From Tenacibaculum dicentrarchi (GTDB lineage Bacteria; Bacteroidota; Bacteroidia; Flavobacteriales; Flavobacteriaceae), in the NCBI RefSeq assembly GCF_900239345.1, contig NZ_OESZ01000001.1, positions 248,001 through 312,000 on the forward strand: 64,000 nt of DNA. The letters are read 5' to 3'. A program made the position numbers and the translations under genes. Under the pieces are notes generated by a model. It searched no databases. It worked only from the letters and a program-made list of their open reading frames with translations, and had not been told where the DNA came from. How positions within the stretch are numbered: position 1 is the stretch's first letter; the number at the start of each line of letters is the position of its first letter. Positions 53,527-63,433 of the stretch are shown piece after piece.

Positions 53527-55811
53527 TGACAGAGCATAACACAACTAGTTTTAGTAGATATATCAAATGGTTTTGGGGCATATTATTAGGTGGATTCCTC
53601 TTTGTAGGGCTATTATTTTTATTAGCTTCATGGGGAACTTTTGGAGCGTTACCTTCATTTGAAGAGTTAGAAAATCCTAAAAGTGATTTGGCAACAGAAG
53701 TTATTTCTTCGGATGGAAAAACATTAGGAAAATACTATGTAAAAGCTAACAGAACACCAATTGAGTATAAAGATTTGCCTGAGGTTTTAATAAAAGCCTT
53801 AGTAGCTACCGAAGATGAACGTTTTTACGAGCATTCAGGTATTGATTTTTATGGTACAGCAAGAGCTATTTCAAATTTTGGAAGAAAAGGAGGTGCGAGT
53901 ACTATTACACAGCAATTAGCTAAAAACCTTTTTAATAAAGGAGGTTCGAGTAATATTTTTAAGCGCCTTTCTCAAAAATTAAAAGAATGGGTAGTTGCTA
54001 TAAAATTAGAGCGCCAATATACTAAAGAAGAAATTGCTACTATGTATTTAAATACACAAGGTTTTCTATTTAACGCTACAGGTATTCGTTCTGCTGCACG
54101 TATTTATTTTGGTAAAGAACCAAAAGAATTAGATATACAAGAGTCTGCTATTTTAGTAGCGATGTTAAAAAACCCAAGGCAGTATAACCCATATAGAGAG
54201 CGTTCTAAAAAAAAATCGTTACAGCGTAGAAATGTGGTTTTTGCTCAAATGGCAAAAAATGAGGTTATCAGCCAAAAAGAAAAAGATTCGTTACAAAAAT
54301 TACCTTTAAAAATCAATTTTACTCCAGAGAGTCATAGTGATGGATTGGCAACTTATTTTAGAGAAAATTTAAAACAACGTCTTAAAAAATGGGCAAAAGA
54401 AAATCCAAAAGATAACGGTGAGTTTTACAATATTTATAAAGATGGTTTAAAAATACACGTAACTATTGATTCTCGTATGCAAAGGTATGCTGAAGAAGCA
54501 AGTAATGAGCATATGGCTAATTTGCAATCTTTTTTCTTTAAAGAACAAAAGAAAAATAAAAATGCTCCTTTTTACGATTTAGAAAAATCTCAAGTTTTAA
54601 ATATTTTAAAACGAGGAAAACGAAGTTCAACACGTTACAGACGTATGAAGGCGGCAGGGAAAAGTGAAAAAGAAATAGAAAAATCGTTTAATACTGATAC
54701 CGATATGCGTGTGTTTTCATGGAAAGGAGATAGAGATACTGTTATGACTCCCTACGATTCTATTCGTTATTATAAGCATTTTTTACGTTCTGGTTTGGTT
54801 TCTATTGAGCCACAAACAGGGCATATTAAAGCGTGGGTAGGAGGTATCAGTCATAAATATTTTAAATATGATGCAGTAGAACAACAAAAACGTCAAGTAG
54901 GTTCTACTTTTAAACCTTTTGTATATGCAACAGCGATTAATCAATTAAAAATGTCACCATGCGATAAATTACCTAATATTTTATATACGATTCCAAAGGA
55001 AAAATATGGAATGCCAAAAGATTGGACACCTGAAAACGCAAGTAACAAATATGGCGGTGAATTAAGTCTAAAACAAGCTTTAGCAGGTTCTGTAAATGTT
55101 ATCACAGCACAGTTAATAGATAAGGTATCGCCTATAAATGTGGCACGTTTGGCAACATCCGCAGGTATAAAATCAGAAATTGATCCAAATCCTTCTATTG
55201 CTTTAGGTGCGGTTGATCTATCATTAATAGAAATGGTAAGCGCATATTCAACTTTTGCAAACAAAGGATTACGTGTTAGTCCAATGATGATTACCAGAAT
55301 TGAAGATAAAAATGGAACTGTTTTACAAGATTTTGTACCTAAAACAAAAGAAGTTTTAAGTGAAGAATCAGCTTATGTGGTATTAGATTTATTAAAAGGT
55401 GTTACACAGTTTGGTTCAGGTGCAAGATTACGTTCTGGTTGGACTCGAAGAAAAGATGCTACAACAGGTTTTCCGTATAAATTTACTAATCCAATTGCAG
55501 GAAAAACAGGAACGACACAAAACCAATCAGACGGTTGGTTTATGGGTGTTGTACCAAATTTAGCAACAGGTGTTTGGACAGGTGGTGAAGATAGAGCAAC
55601 CCATTTTAAAGGAATCGGTTTAGGACAAGGAGCAACGATGTCATTACCAACATGGGGTTTATATATGCAAAAATGTTATGCAGATAAGTCGTTAAATATA
55701 AGTAAAAAAGATTTTGAAAAACCTTCAGGCGAATTAACCATTACCGTTAATTGTAGTGAGGTAAAAAAGAATGAGGATAAACAAAATGAAGAAGGAGATA
55801 CTGATTTTTAA
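53526..55811 (+). CDS. Penicillin-binding protein 1A (class A PBP)
   Basis: A 761-residue bifunctional peptidoglycan enzyme. One N-terminal membrane helix (GILLGGFLFVGLLFLLASWG). The GT51 glycosyltransferase domain has EDERFYEHSGIDFYG (catalytic Glu), GGASTITQQLAKNLF and KEWVVAIKLERQYTKEEI. The transpeptidase domain has the Ser in VGSTFKPFVYA, the second motif SVN and KTGTTQN. All three active-site motifs are present, and the length matches PBP1A. Its ATG overlaps the gldH stop by one base. No signal for T9SS. It continues to the scoA gene 39 nt downstream. Confidence 0.95.
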   Translation: MTEHNTTSFSRYIKWFWGILLGGFLFVGLLFLLASWGTFGALPSFEELENPKSDLATEVISSDGKTLGKYYVKANRTPIEYKDLPEVLIKALVATEDERFYEHSGIDFYGTARAISNFGRKGGASTITQQLAKNLFNKGGSSNIFKRLSQKLKEWVVAIKLERQYTKEEIATMYLNTQGFLFNATGIRSAARIYFGKEPKELDIQESAILVAMLKNPRQYNPYRERSKKKSLQRRNVVFAQMAKNEVISQKEKDSLQKLPLKINFTPESHSDGLATYFRENLKQRLKKWAKENPKDNGEFYNIYKDGLKIHVTIDSRMQRYAEEASNEHMANLQSFFFKEQKKNKNAPFYDLEKSQVLNILKRGKRSSTRYRRMKAAGKSEKEIEKSFNTDTDMRVFSWKGDRDTVMTPYDSIRYYKHFLRSGLVSIEPQTGHIKAWVGGISHKYFKYDAVEQQKRQVGSTFKPFVYATAINQLKMSPCDKLPNILYTIPKEKYGMPKDWTPENASNKYGGELSLKQALAGSVNVITAQLIDKVSPINVARLATSAGIKSEIDPNPSIALGAVDLSLIEMVSAYSTFANKGLRVSPMMITRIEDKNGTVLQDFVPKTKEVLSEESAYVVLDLLKGVTQFGSGARLRSGWTRRKDATTGFPYKFTNPIAGKTGTTQNQSDGWFMGVVPNLATGVWTGGEDRATHFKGIGLGQGATMSLPTWGLYMQKCYADKSLNISKKDFEKPSGELTITVNCSEVKKNEDKQNEEGDTDF

Positions 55812-55850
55812 GAAGATTTAAGAATTCTATTAACATTATAAAAAACTAAA

Positions 55851-56552
55851 ATGATAAATAAAAAAGTAAATAGTGTACAAGAAGCCCTTGAAGGTGTAAA
55901 AGACTCGATGACCTTTATGTTAGGAGGTTTTGGTTTGTGTGGAATACCAGAAAATGCAATTGTAGAATTAGTAAAATTAAATGTTAGAGAGGTAACATGT
56001 ATTTCTAATAACGCAGGTGTTGATAATTTTGGCTTGGGTTTATTACTTCAAAATAAACAAATTAAAAAAATGATTTCTTCGTATGTAGGAGAAAATGATG
56101 AATTTGAACGTCAAATGCTTTCTGGTGAATTAGAGGTAGAGCTAACACCCCAAGGAACTTTAGCAGAAAAATGTAGGGCTGCACAAGCTGGTTTTCCTGC
56201 TTTTTACACTCCTGCAGGTTACGGAACTGAAGTTGCAGAAGGAAAAGAAACTAGGGAGTTTGATGGTAAAATGTATGTATTAGAACCTGCTTTTAAAGCC
56301 GATTTTGCCTTTGTAAAAGCATGGAAAGGTGACACAGCAGGAAATTTAATTTTTAAAGGAACTGCTCGTAATTTTAATCCGAATATGTGTGGAGCAGCAA
56401 CGATTACTGTTGCTGAGGTTGAAGAGTTAGTGCCAGTAGGGACTTTAGACCCAAATCAAATACATATTCCTGGTATTTTTGTACAGCGTATTTTTCAAGG
56501 AGAAAAATATGAAAAGAGAATTGAACAACGAACTGTAACTCCTAAACTGTAA
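55851..56552 (+). CDS. scoA: 3-oxoacid CoA-transferase subunit A
   Basis: A 233-residue subunit of family I CoA transferase (succinyl-CoA:3-oxoacid type), moving CoA between succinyl-CoA and acetoacetate. [16 protein letters not shown] (~22-37), [12 protein letters not shown] and [25 protein letters not shown] are diagnostic. [18 protein letters not shown] marks the C-terminal part. The pair A-B is encoded side by side with a 3-nt gap, and the subunits form a heterotetramer. Confidence 0.92.
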   Translation: MINKKVNSVQEALEGVKDSMTFMLGGFGLCGIPENAIVELVKLNVREVTCISNNAGVDNFGLGLLLQNKQIKKMISSYVGENDEFERQMLSGELEVELTPQGTLAEKCRAAQAGFPAFYTPAGYGTEVAEGKETREFDGKMYVLEPAFKADFAFVKAWKGDTAGNLIFKGTARNFNPNMCGAATITVAEVEELVPVGTLDPNQIHIPGIFVQRIFQGEKYEKRIEQRTVTPKL

Positions 56553-56555
56553 AAA

Positions 56556-57212
56556 ATGGCTTTATCAAAACAACAAATAGCACAGCGAATAGCAAAAGAA
56601 TTACAAGATAAATGGTATGTTAATTTAGGAATCGGAATTCCTACGTTAGTGGCTAATTATATTCCTAAAGGAATTGAAGTTGAGTTTCAATCTGAAAATG
56701 GTTTATTAGGTATGGGACCTTTTCCAATAGAAGGAACTGAAGATGCTGATTTAATAAACGCAGGAAAACAAACCGTAACGGTTTTAGATGGTGGGTCTAT
56801 CTTTGATTCAGCTACAAGTTTTGCTATGATTCGTGGAAAACACGTGCAATTAACTGTTTTAGGAGCAATGGAAGTTGCTCAAAATGGAGATATTGCCAAT
56901 TGGAAAATCCCCAATAAAATGGTTAAAGGAATGGGGGGAGCAATGGATTTAGTAGCATCGGCAGAAAATATTATTGTAGCTATGATGCACACTAATAAAC
57001 GTGGCGAATCTAAAATATTAAAAAAATGTTCTTTGCCCTTAACTGGTGTTGGTTGTGTTACAAAAGTAGTTACAAATTTAGCCGTTTTAGAGGTTAAAAA
57101 TAATGCATTTTACTTATTAGAAAGAGCTCCTGGTATTTCTATTGATGAAATAAAAGAAGCTACCGAAGCAACTTTAATAGTAGAAGGAGAAATTCCTGAA
57201 ATGGATATTTAA
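56556..57212 (+). CDS. scoB: 3-oxoacid CoA-transferase subunit B
   Basis: A 218-residue partner subunit. The catalytic Glu is in the motif FQSENGLLGMGPFP (~45-58), and GIGIPTLVANYIP (~25-37) and GGAMDLVASAENIIVAM are family blocks. It ends EIPEMDI. Co-translated with scoA (3-nt spacing). The following ORF starts 1 nt after its stop. Confidence 0.93.
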   Translation: MALSKQQIAQRIAKELQDKWYVNLGIGIPTLVANYIPKGIEVEFQSENGLLGMGPFPIEGTEDADLINAGKQTVTVLDGGSIFDSATSFAMIRGKHVQLTVLGAMEVAQNGDIANWKIPNKMVKGMGGAMDLVASAENIIVAMMHTNKRGESKILKKCSLPLTGVGCVTKVVTNLAVLEVKNNAFYLLERAPGISIDEIKEATEATLIVEGEIPEMDI

Positions 57213-57213
57213 C

Positions 57214-57441
57214 ATGAAGTATTTTAAAAAGTTTTATCTAGTTATTTATCCGTTATTAATAGTGTTTTTTATTTTAATACTAGATAAAATATTCCTTGTT
57301 CAAGAATCTTGGTTAAGAATATGTATTGCAATTGCTTTAGCATATGTTTTATCACCAAGAAAAAAAATAATTAAAACAGCAACGGGAGACAGAAAACAAT
57401 TAACATGGATTTTTTTTAAAAACCCTATATTTTTAGATTAA
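57214..57441 (+). CDS. Small two-helix membrane protein
   Basis: A 75-residue protein with two hydrophobic segments (LVIYPLLIVFFILILDKIF and LRICIAIALAYVLSPRKK) and a basic, aromatic tail (RKQLTWIFFKNPIFLD). No known family. It starts one nt after the scoB stop and its last base is the first base of xth, so it belongs to the same transcript. Short, but the exact stop-start joins on both sides make it convincing. Confidence 0.75.
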   Translation: MKYFKKFYLVIYPLLIVFFILILDKIFLVQESWLRICIAIALAYVLSPRKKIIKTATGDRKQLTWIFFKNPIFLD

Positions 57442-58202
57442 TGAAAATAATATCATACAATGTAAACGGTATTAGAGCCGCTTTAAAAAAAGGATTTATC
57501 GACTGGTTACAAGCTACAAATCCTGATATAATTTGTATTCAAGAAACCAAAGCACATAAAGAACAATTAGATGTAACTGAATTTGAAAATGCTGGATATC
57601 CCTATCATTATTGGTTTTCAGCACAAAAAAAAGGGTATTCATCCGTAGCTGTTTTTTGTAAAGAAAAACCTAATCATATTGAATACGGAACAGGAATTGA
57701 AACTATGGATTTTGAAGGAAGAAACCTTCGTGTAGATTTTGATGAAGTCTCTGTAATGAGTTTATATCTTCCGTCAGGAACAAATTCTGAACGCTTGAGT
57801 TTTAAATTGAGTTATATGGATGAATTTCAAGAATACATCAATAATTTAAAACAAGAAATTCCGAATTTAGTTATTTGTGGTGATTATAATATTTGTCATG
57901 AAGAAATAGATATTCATAATCCGAAGATGAAAGGGGTTTCAGGATTTTTACCTGAAGAAAGAGTTTGGTTTACTGAGTTTATAAAAACGGGATTTACAGA
58001 TAGTTTTCGATTTTTAAATCCTGAAAAACAAGAATATTCTTGGTGGAGTTATCGAGCAAATTCGAGAGCAAACAATAAAGGTTGGCGTTTAGATTATGCA
58101 ATGGTTGCTGAACCTTTAAAAGATAAAATATCAAGAGCTTACATTTTACCAGAAGCAAAACATTCTGACCATTGCCCGATTGTTGTTGAATTAAATTTAT
58201 AA
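57441..58202 (+). CDS. xth: Exodeoxyribonuclease III
   Basis: A 253-residue AP endonuclease / 3'-5' exonuclease that repairs abasic sites. The metal and catalytic residues are visible: SYNVNGIRAA (Asn), QETKAHKEQ (Glu), CGDYNICHEEIDIHN (Asp, Asn) and SDHCPIVV (Asp, His) at the end. RANNKGWRLDYAMV is also conserved. Length fits the family. ATG overlaps the small membrane gene by one base. Confidence 0.94.
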   Translation: MKIISYNVNGIRAALKKGFIDWLQATNPDIICIQETKAHKEQLDVTEFENAGYPYHYWFSAQKKGYSSVAVFCKEKPNHIEYGTGIETMDFEGRNLRVDFDEVSVMSLYLPSGTNSERLSFKLSYMDEFQEYINNLKQEIPNLVICGDYNICHEEIDIHNPKMKGVSGFLPEERVWFTEFIKTGFTDSFRFLNPEKQEYSWWSYRANSRANNKGWRLDYAMVAEPLKDKISRAYILPEAKHSDHCPIVVELNL

Positions 58203-58209
58203 ATCAAGC

Positions 58210-59751
58210 ATGAAAAACTTACTAACACTACTTTTTTTTACGGTATCAATTTTTGCACAACAACCTGTTGATAGTGTTTTTGTTCCCATAGAAAATACAG
58301 CAATAGCAATTGATTCTAATTTTGTAGCAACAGATTCTATTGTAAAAGATACTATTAAAAGAAAAAAGATTTATGCCTGTTTTTCAGATATAGATTTAAA
58401 AAAAGTAGATAGTTTACTGATTGAAAAAAAATTCAACGCATCATCATTTGATAGTATTCAATATGTAATTGATGACAAAGATATTATTGGTAATACAACA
58501 GTAATGCTTTCTACCGATTTGCTAAAAAAACGTTTGAATGATTTGAATTTGAAGACACCATTTCGTTTAGCATATAATCCATCTTTAGAAAAAGTAATTA
58601 ACAGTTATTTAAAATATCGAACAAAATATTATCCTGCTTTAATGGCAAAGGCACACTATTATTTCCCGATGTTTGAACAGTATTTAGACCAGTTTGATGT
58701 TCCATTAGAGATGAAATATTTAGCTATCGTAGAATCGGCTTTGCGTCCTGCGGCTCGCTCAAGAGTTGGCGCAACAGGACTTTGGCAATTTATGTATGGA
58801 ACAGGAATTCAGTTTGATTTAAAAGTAAATTCGTATGTTGATGAGCGTCAAAACCCTGTAAAAGCAACTATTGCAGCTTGTAAATATTTGAGTCATTTAT
58901 ATAAAACATTTGGCGATTGGGATTTAGCCTTGGCAGCTTATAATTCAGGACCTGGAAATGTTTCAAAAGCAATAAAACGTTCTGGAGGATATAGAAATTA
59001 TTGGAATATTCGCCCGTATTTGCCTCGTGAAACGGCAAGTTATGTTCCTGCTTTTTATGCAACGATGTATATTTTTGAATATGCTGAAGCACATAATATT
59101 TATCCTGAACCACCAACTATTTATCATTTTGAAACAGATACAATTCAGGTTAAAAGAACGGTTACTTTTGACCAGATTTCAGCAAAAACAAATATTGATA
59201 CCGAATTATTATCATTTTTAAATCCGTCATATAAATTAGCGGTGATTCCGTATGCCGAAAATAAAAATTACGCAGTTCGATTACCTAAAAAACATGTAAT
59301 TGATTTTTTAGAGAAAGAACAAGATATTTATGTATTGGCAAATACAGAAGATGGTAAAAGAGAAAAGCCATTACCGAAGTATTTTGAAGAAGATAAACAA
59401 ACGCGTTACAAAGTGCGTAACGGCGATTATTTAGGGAAAATAGCGACTAAATTTGGTGTAAAAGTAAGTCAAATTAAGCGTTGGAATGGTATGCGTTCTC
59501 ATCGATTAAAAATAGGACAGCGTTTAAAAATTTACCCAAAGAAATTAACGGCTCATAAAAAAGTAATTCGTAAAAAAAATAAACTTCCAAAAGGGCCGCA
59601 TAAAGTGTATGTGGTAGAAAGTGGTGATTCGCTATGGACTATTTCAAAAAAATACCCGTCAGTTTCTATTGATCAAATTAAAAAATGGAACAATATTTGG
59701 AGTGTTAAAAGTTTGAAACCAGGAATGAAACTCAAAATTTTTAAGAGTTAA
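58210..59751 (+). CDS. Lytic transglycosylase with two LysM domains
   Basis: A 513-residue peptidoglycan lyase of the MltD type. Signal peptide MKNLLTLLFFTVSIFAQ. The SLT domain (~170-290) has the catalytic Glu in VESALRPAARSRVGATGLWQF, the motif AYNSGPGNVSKAIKR and YPRETASYVP-like LPRETASYVPAFYAT. Two LysM repeats follow (YKVRNGDYLGKIATKFGV ~402 and YVVESGDSLWTISKKYP ~465), binding peptidoglycan. It starts 7 nt after xth, in the same operon as the PBP1A and gldH genes. Confidence 0.92.
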   Translation: MKNLLTLLFFTVSIFAQQPVDSVFVPIENTAIAIDSNFVATDSIVKDTIKRKKIYACFSDIDLKKVDSLLIEKKFNASSFDSIQYVIDDKDIIGNTTVMLSTDLLKKRLNDLNLKTPFRLAYNPSLEKVINSYLKYRTKYYPALMAKAHYYFPMFEQYLDQFDVPLEMKYLAIVESALRPAARSRVGATGLWQFMYGTGIQFDLKVNSYVDERQNPVKATIAACKYLSHLYKTFGDWDLALAAYNSGPGNVSKAIKRSGGYRNYWNIRPYLPRETASYVPAFYATMYIFEYAEAHNIYPEPPTIYHFETDTIQVKRTVTFDQISAKTNIDTELLSFLNPSYKLAVIPYAENKNYAVRLPKKHVIDFLEKEQDIYVLANTEDGKREKPLPKYFEEDKQTRYKVRNGDYLGKIATKFGVKVSQIKRWNGMRSHRLKIGQRLKIYPKKLTAHKKVIRKKNKLPKGPHKVYVVESGDSLWTISKKYPSVSIDQIKKWNNIWSVKSLKPGMKLKIFKS

Positions 59752-59821
59752 CTTATTCTTTTAATTTTTTTTTAAAACATACCAAGCACAAGCTGTTAAA
59801 AAGTTATAAAAACAACGAATT

Positions 59822-60814
59822 ATGAAAAAAATAATAGGCTTACTTTTTTTAGTGATTTTTGCCACATCATGTAATACTACTACAGGAAAAGATGGCTATA
59901 CTTTGCCAACATCTAACGGTAACACCAATAAAATAATGGTGGTTGTAAAAGCGTTAGATTGGGAAGGGAAAATTGGAAATAAAATACGTACTGTTTTTGG
60001 TGAACATCAAGTGGGCTTGCCACAGCCAGAAACCTTGTTGTCGGTTAGTCAAATAGACCCTAGTGGCTTTAGTAGTTTTATGCGTCATTCAAAAGCTGTT
60101 TTAATAATTAAACAAGGCGAAAAAGAAACTATTACTGTTGAAAAAAATAGGTATGCAAAACCTCAAATTATTGTGCATGCTACGGCTAAAAATAAAGAAG
60201 GAGTTTTAAATATGTTAGATAAAAGAGGTAAAGAAATTATCAAGTTATTTAAAGATGAAGATATTGAGTTTACACAAAAAATATTCAAAAAAGAACGTAT
60301 TGATGAAACAGGCTTTAAAACCATAAAAAATATAGGATTTACTATCGATATTCCTAAACGATTTAAATTAGTAGAAGATTCGGGTGATTTTATTTGGTTT
60401 CGTCAGCACTTAAGAAGTGGTATTGCTCGTGGCGATGGAACAAACAATGTATTAATTTATACAATTCCTTTAGGTGATGAAAATAAAGTTGCCGATAATA
60501 TAACCGCAGTACGTGATACGATTGGTAAAAAACATATTCCTGGAAGTAAAAAAGGTATGTATATGATTACCGAACAAGCTTACACTCCTTTTACTTTTGA
60601 TGCTATAATCGATGGTAAAAAAGCTTACGAAACTCGTGGGAAATGGGAAGTTAAAAATGATTTTATGGCAGGGCCGTTTATTAATTATACCATTATTGAT
60701 AAAAAAAATAATCGCTTGGTTGTTTTTGAAGGATTCACTTATGCTCCTTCTGTAAATAAACGTGATTTTCTGTTTGAATTAGAGGCAATTGCAAAATCAA
60801 TGAAAATAAAATAG
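59822..60814 (+). CDS. DUF4837 lipoprotein
   Basis: A 330-residue lipoprotein of the Bacteroidota DUF4837 family, with lipobox ATSC (Cys17). The characteristic VVVKALDWEGKIGNKIRTVFGEHQVGLPQPE is seen in parts, followed by FSSFMRHSKAVLIIKQGE and GFTIDIPKRFKLVEDSGDFIWFRQH. GIARGDGTNNVLIYTIP and the final FLFELEAIAKSMK complete it. Function unknown. 70 nt after the transglycosylase gene, probably the last gene of the operon before the terminator at 60838. Confidence 0.87.
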   Translation: MKKIIGLLFLVIFATSCNTTTGKDGYTLPTSNGNTNKIMVVVKALDWEGKIGNKIRTVFGEHQVGLPQPETLLSVSQIDPSGFSSFMRHSKAVLIIKQGEKETITVEKNRYAKPQIIVHATAKNKEGVLNMLDKRGKEIIKLFKDEDIEFTQKIFKKERIDETGFKTIKNIGFTIDIPKRFKLVEDSGDFIWFRQHLRSGIARGDGTNNVLIYTIPLGDENKVADNITAVRDTIGKKHIPGSKKGMYMITEQAYTPFTFDAIIDGKKAYETRGKWEVKNDFMAGPFINYTIIDKKNNRLVVFEGFTYAPSVNKRDFLFELEAIAKSMKIK

Positions 60815-60837
60815 TTATTGTTTAAAGAATAATATTC

Positions 60838-60873
60838 AAAAAAGTATCAATTTTTAAAGTTGATGCTTTTTTT
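60838..60873 (+). terminator. Terminator after DUF4837
   Basis: AAAAAAGTATCAA and TTGATGCTTTTTT arms with one G-T pair, T run after. Confidence 0.8.
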
Positions 60874-60910
60874 GTTTGAAGTACTATTTTTACTTTTTAG
60901 TACAAATGCC

Positions 60911-60987
60911 TAGCCCCGATTGTAGCAATTGTTTGAGCTCCTTTTTTGATTTTTTTTCAAAAAAGAGCGAGTGCGGAAAGCGGGAAA
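60911..60987 (+). ncRNA. Structured repeat family copy D (Flavo-1-like RNA candidate)
   Basis: Plus orientation: TAGCCCCGATTGTAGC, the inner arms GCTCCTTTTTTGA and TCAAAAAAGAGC with one bulged C, and GTGCGGAAAGCGGGAAA. It is identical to copy A except for one base in the stem-proximal segment (GTAGC for GAAGC) and a few loop bases. It lies in the 363-bp gap between the DUF4837 terminator and the sprE promoter. Confidence 0.6.
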
Positions 60988-61146
60988 TTGCTTCTAATTA
61001 TTTTTAAAATAGCACTATTTGACAAAAAATAAAGGTTTAATTACAAACCGTGTTTTAGAACTTGATGATGTTTAAATTTAATAAGGAGGCTGAAAATTAT
61101 CTTTTTATTGCTATTTTTACGCTTTTACGTGCAATAAAATTACTTA

Positions 61147-61154
61147 TATTTTTG
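61147..61154 (+). promoter_or_regulatory. Candidate -7 box of the sprE-like gene
   Basis: TATTTTTG, 23 nt upstream of the ATG at 61178. No TTG at the expected distance. Nothing else of note lies between 60988 and 61146. Confidence 0.4.
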
Positions 61155-61177
61155 TTGTAGAGTAAAAGTATAATGAT

Positions 61178-63421
61178 ATGAATAAACTATCCAAAATTTT
61201 AGTTTTTAATCTTCTTTTAGCTACAGTATATTCTTGTAGTGTAAAAAAAGATGCTTTTTTAAATCGAAATTTTCATGCGCTTACCACAAAGTATAATGTG
61301 CTTTTTAATGGTGAACAAGCTTATTTAAAAGGGCTAGAAGAGGTTAGCGCCAAGCATAAAGATAATTTTTGGAAACCTTTACAAATAGAACCGATTACTT
61401 TTGAAGCTGATAAAATTATATTGCCTGTTTTACAACCTGGTTCAGGGTTTGATATGAGTAATGTTGATCAGGAAGAAGAAGTTTTAACAATGTTTGATAA
61501 AGCAGAAGAGAAAGCAGTAAAAGCCATTCAAAAGCATTCGATGAATATTAATGGTTATGAAAAAAATAGGCAGATTGATGATGCGTATTTATTATTAGGA
61601 AAATCACGGTATTATACACAGCGTTTTGTACCCGCAATTGAAGCGTTTAATTATATTATTGCGAATTACCCAAATGCGAGTTTAATTAATGAAACAAAAG
61701 TGTGGCGGGCTAAAACAAATATTCGCTTAGATAATGAAAAATTAGCCATAGAATCGCTAAAATTTTTATTAGAAGTAGAAGAAAATGAAGCCGAACTTCC
61801 TGATGTAATAAAAGAGCAAGCACACACCGCAATGGCAATGGCGTATCAAAAAACAGATACCATTCAAAAGGTAATTGAACATTTAACGGCGGCTTCAAAA
61901 ATATTTAAAAATAAAGAACAAGCGGGGCGTAATATGTTCGTTCTAGGGCAAATTTATAGTGAATTAAATTATAAAGATTCTGCACGTGCCGTGTTTAAAA
62001 AATTATCAGAAACTAGAAAGGCTCCGCATAAATATCGTATTCGTGCAAGTATTGAAATGGCTAAAAATACGCCAAACGATTCAGCATCGATTGTTGTTTT
62101 ATCAAAATTGAAAAAATTAATCAGAAATTCTGATAATCGAAAGTTTTTGAATGCGCTTTATTATCAGGCGGGTGTTTTAGAATTAGGGCGCAATAAAACC
62201 GATAATGCAATTGATTATTTTAAAAAATCGATAAAAGCCAAACATAATAACGACTATCAAAAAACATATGCTTACCAGCGTTTAGGGGCTATCGCTTTTG
62301 ATAAACAAAAATATGTGTTGGCAGGTGCTTATTATGACAGCGTTTTAACGGTAACTCCTAAAGAGTTTATAAATGAAAAACGCATTAGAAGAATCCGAAG
62401 AAAAAATAAAGGGTTAACAAGGTTACGAGAATATGAAAATCTTGTTACTACAAATGATAGTATTTTAAAATTAGTAGCAATGCCAATTACCGAACGTACT
62501 TCTTTTTTTGAGAAGTATATCGAAAAAATTAAAAAAGAAGATCAAGATAAAAAGCAACTCTTATTAAATGCTCAGAATTTTGGAAGTTCTTTTGGAACAA
62601 GTAGCGGAATTAATACCACTAGCAATAAAGGGAAGTGGTATTTTTATAATATGCAGGTATTGGCTTTTGGAAAAGCAAATTTTCAGAAAGTTTGGGGAAC
62701 ACGTCCTTTAGAAGATAATTGGCGATTGTCGGATAAATCTAGTAAAAATAACGAAAGAGATGATGATGCTATTTTAACGAAACCAGAAGTTAATTTGCGT
62801 TACGAATTATCGACCTATTTAAACGAAATTCCTTCGGATAAAAAAATAATTACAAGCTTAATAGAGAGTCGTAATGATGCGTTGTATCAGTTAGGTTTAA
62901 TTTATAAAGAGCAGTTTAAAAATAACAATCTAGCTATTAAAAATTTAGCCCGTGCGCAAAAAGAACAGCTTAAAAAACAAGATTCTAGCTTAGAATTACC
63001 AATAAGTTATCATTTATATCAACTATATAGGCTAGAAAATAATGTAGCTAAAGCAGGATATTATAAAAATATAATTTTAACAAAATATGCGCCAACAACA
63101 TTTGCTGAAATTATAAGAAATCCAACAAAAAAAGTAGTAGCAAACAAAAAAGAAGATGCGCTTTTAAATAGGTATAAAGAAATATATTACTTGTATAAAG
63201 AAAATAAATTTGAACAAGTTATAAAACAAGTAGAAGCGGTATCTTTAACGGTTAAAGAATCAATATTAATACCTAAATTTTTGTTTTTAAAAGCATTGGC
63301 TATTGGTAAACAAGAAAATAAAGAGGCATATATTAAAGCGTTAGAGTTTATAGCAATTCGGTATGCTGATAGGCCCGAAGGTCTTAAAGCAATAGAAATA
63401 TTAGAAAAATTTAAAAAATAA
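61178..63421 (+). CDS. sprE: SprE/PorW-like T9SS lipoprotein
   Basis: A 747-residue lipoprotein (lipobox YSC, Cys20) rich in helices and TPR-like repeats. RNFHALTTKYNVLFNGEQAYLKGL (~30-53) and QIDDAYLLLGKSRYYTQRFVPAIEAFNYIIANYP (~128-161) are diagnostic of the SprE/PorW group. Further repeats are at AMAMAYQKTDTIQKVIEHL and FKKSIKAKHNNDYQKTYAYQRLG. These proteins connect T9SS energising with the secretion machine and are required for gliding and secretion in Flavobacterium. The gene precedes bactofilin by 12 nt. The family name is by pattern; residues ~400-500 differ most. Confidence 0.85.
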   Translation: MNKLSKILVFNLLLATVYSCSVKKDAFLNRNFHALTTKYNVLFNGEQAYLKGLEEVSAKHKDNFWKPLQIEPITFEADKIILPVLQPGSGFDMSNVDQEEEVLTMFDKAEEKAVKAIQKHSMNINGYEKNRQIDDAYLLLGKSRYYTQRFVPAIEAFNYIIANYPNASLINETKVWRAKTNIRLDNEKLAIESLKFLLEVEENEAELPDVIKEQAHTAMAMAYQKTDTIQKVIEHLTAASKIFKNKEQAGRNMFVLGQIYSELNYKDSARAVFKKLSETRKAPHKYRIRASIEMAKNTPNDSASIVVLSKLKKLIRNSDNRKFLNALYYQAGVLELGRNKTDNAIDYFKKSIKAKHNNDYQKTYAYQRLGAIAFDKQKYVLAGAYYDSVLTVTPKEFINEKRIRRIRRKNKGLTRLREYENLVTTNDSILKLVAMPITERTSFFEKYIEKIKKEDQDKKQLLLNAQNFGSSFGTSSGINTTSNKGKWYFYNMQVLAFGKANFQKVWGTRPLEDNWRLSDKSSKNNERDDDAILTKPEVNLRYELSTYLNEIPSDKKIITSLIESRNDALYQLGLIYKEQFKNNNLAIKNLARAQKEQLKKQDSSLELPISYHLYQLYRLENNVAKAGYYKNIILTKYAPTTFAEIIRNPTKKVVANKKEDALLNRYKEIYYLYKENKFEQVIKQVEAVSLTVKESILIPKFLFLKALAIGKQENKEAYIKALEFIAIRYADRPEGLKAIEILEKFKK

Positions 63422-63433
63422 ATTACCTAAAAG

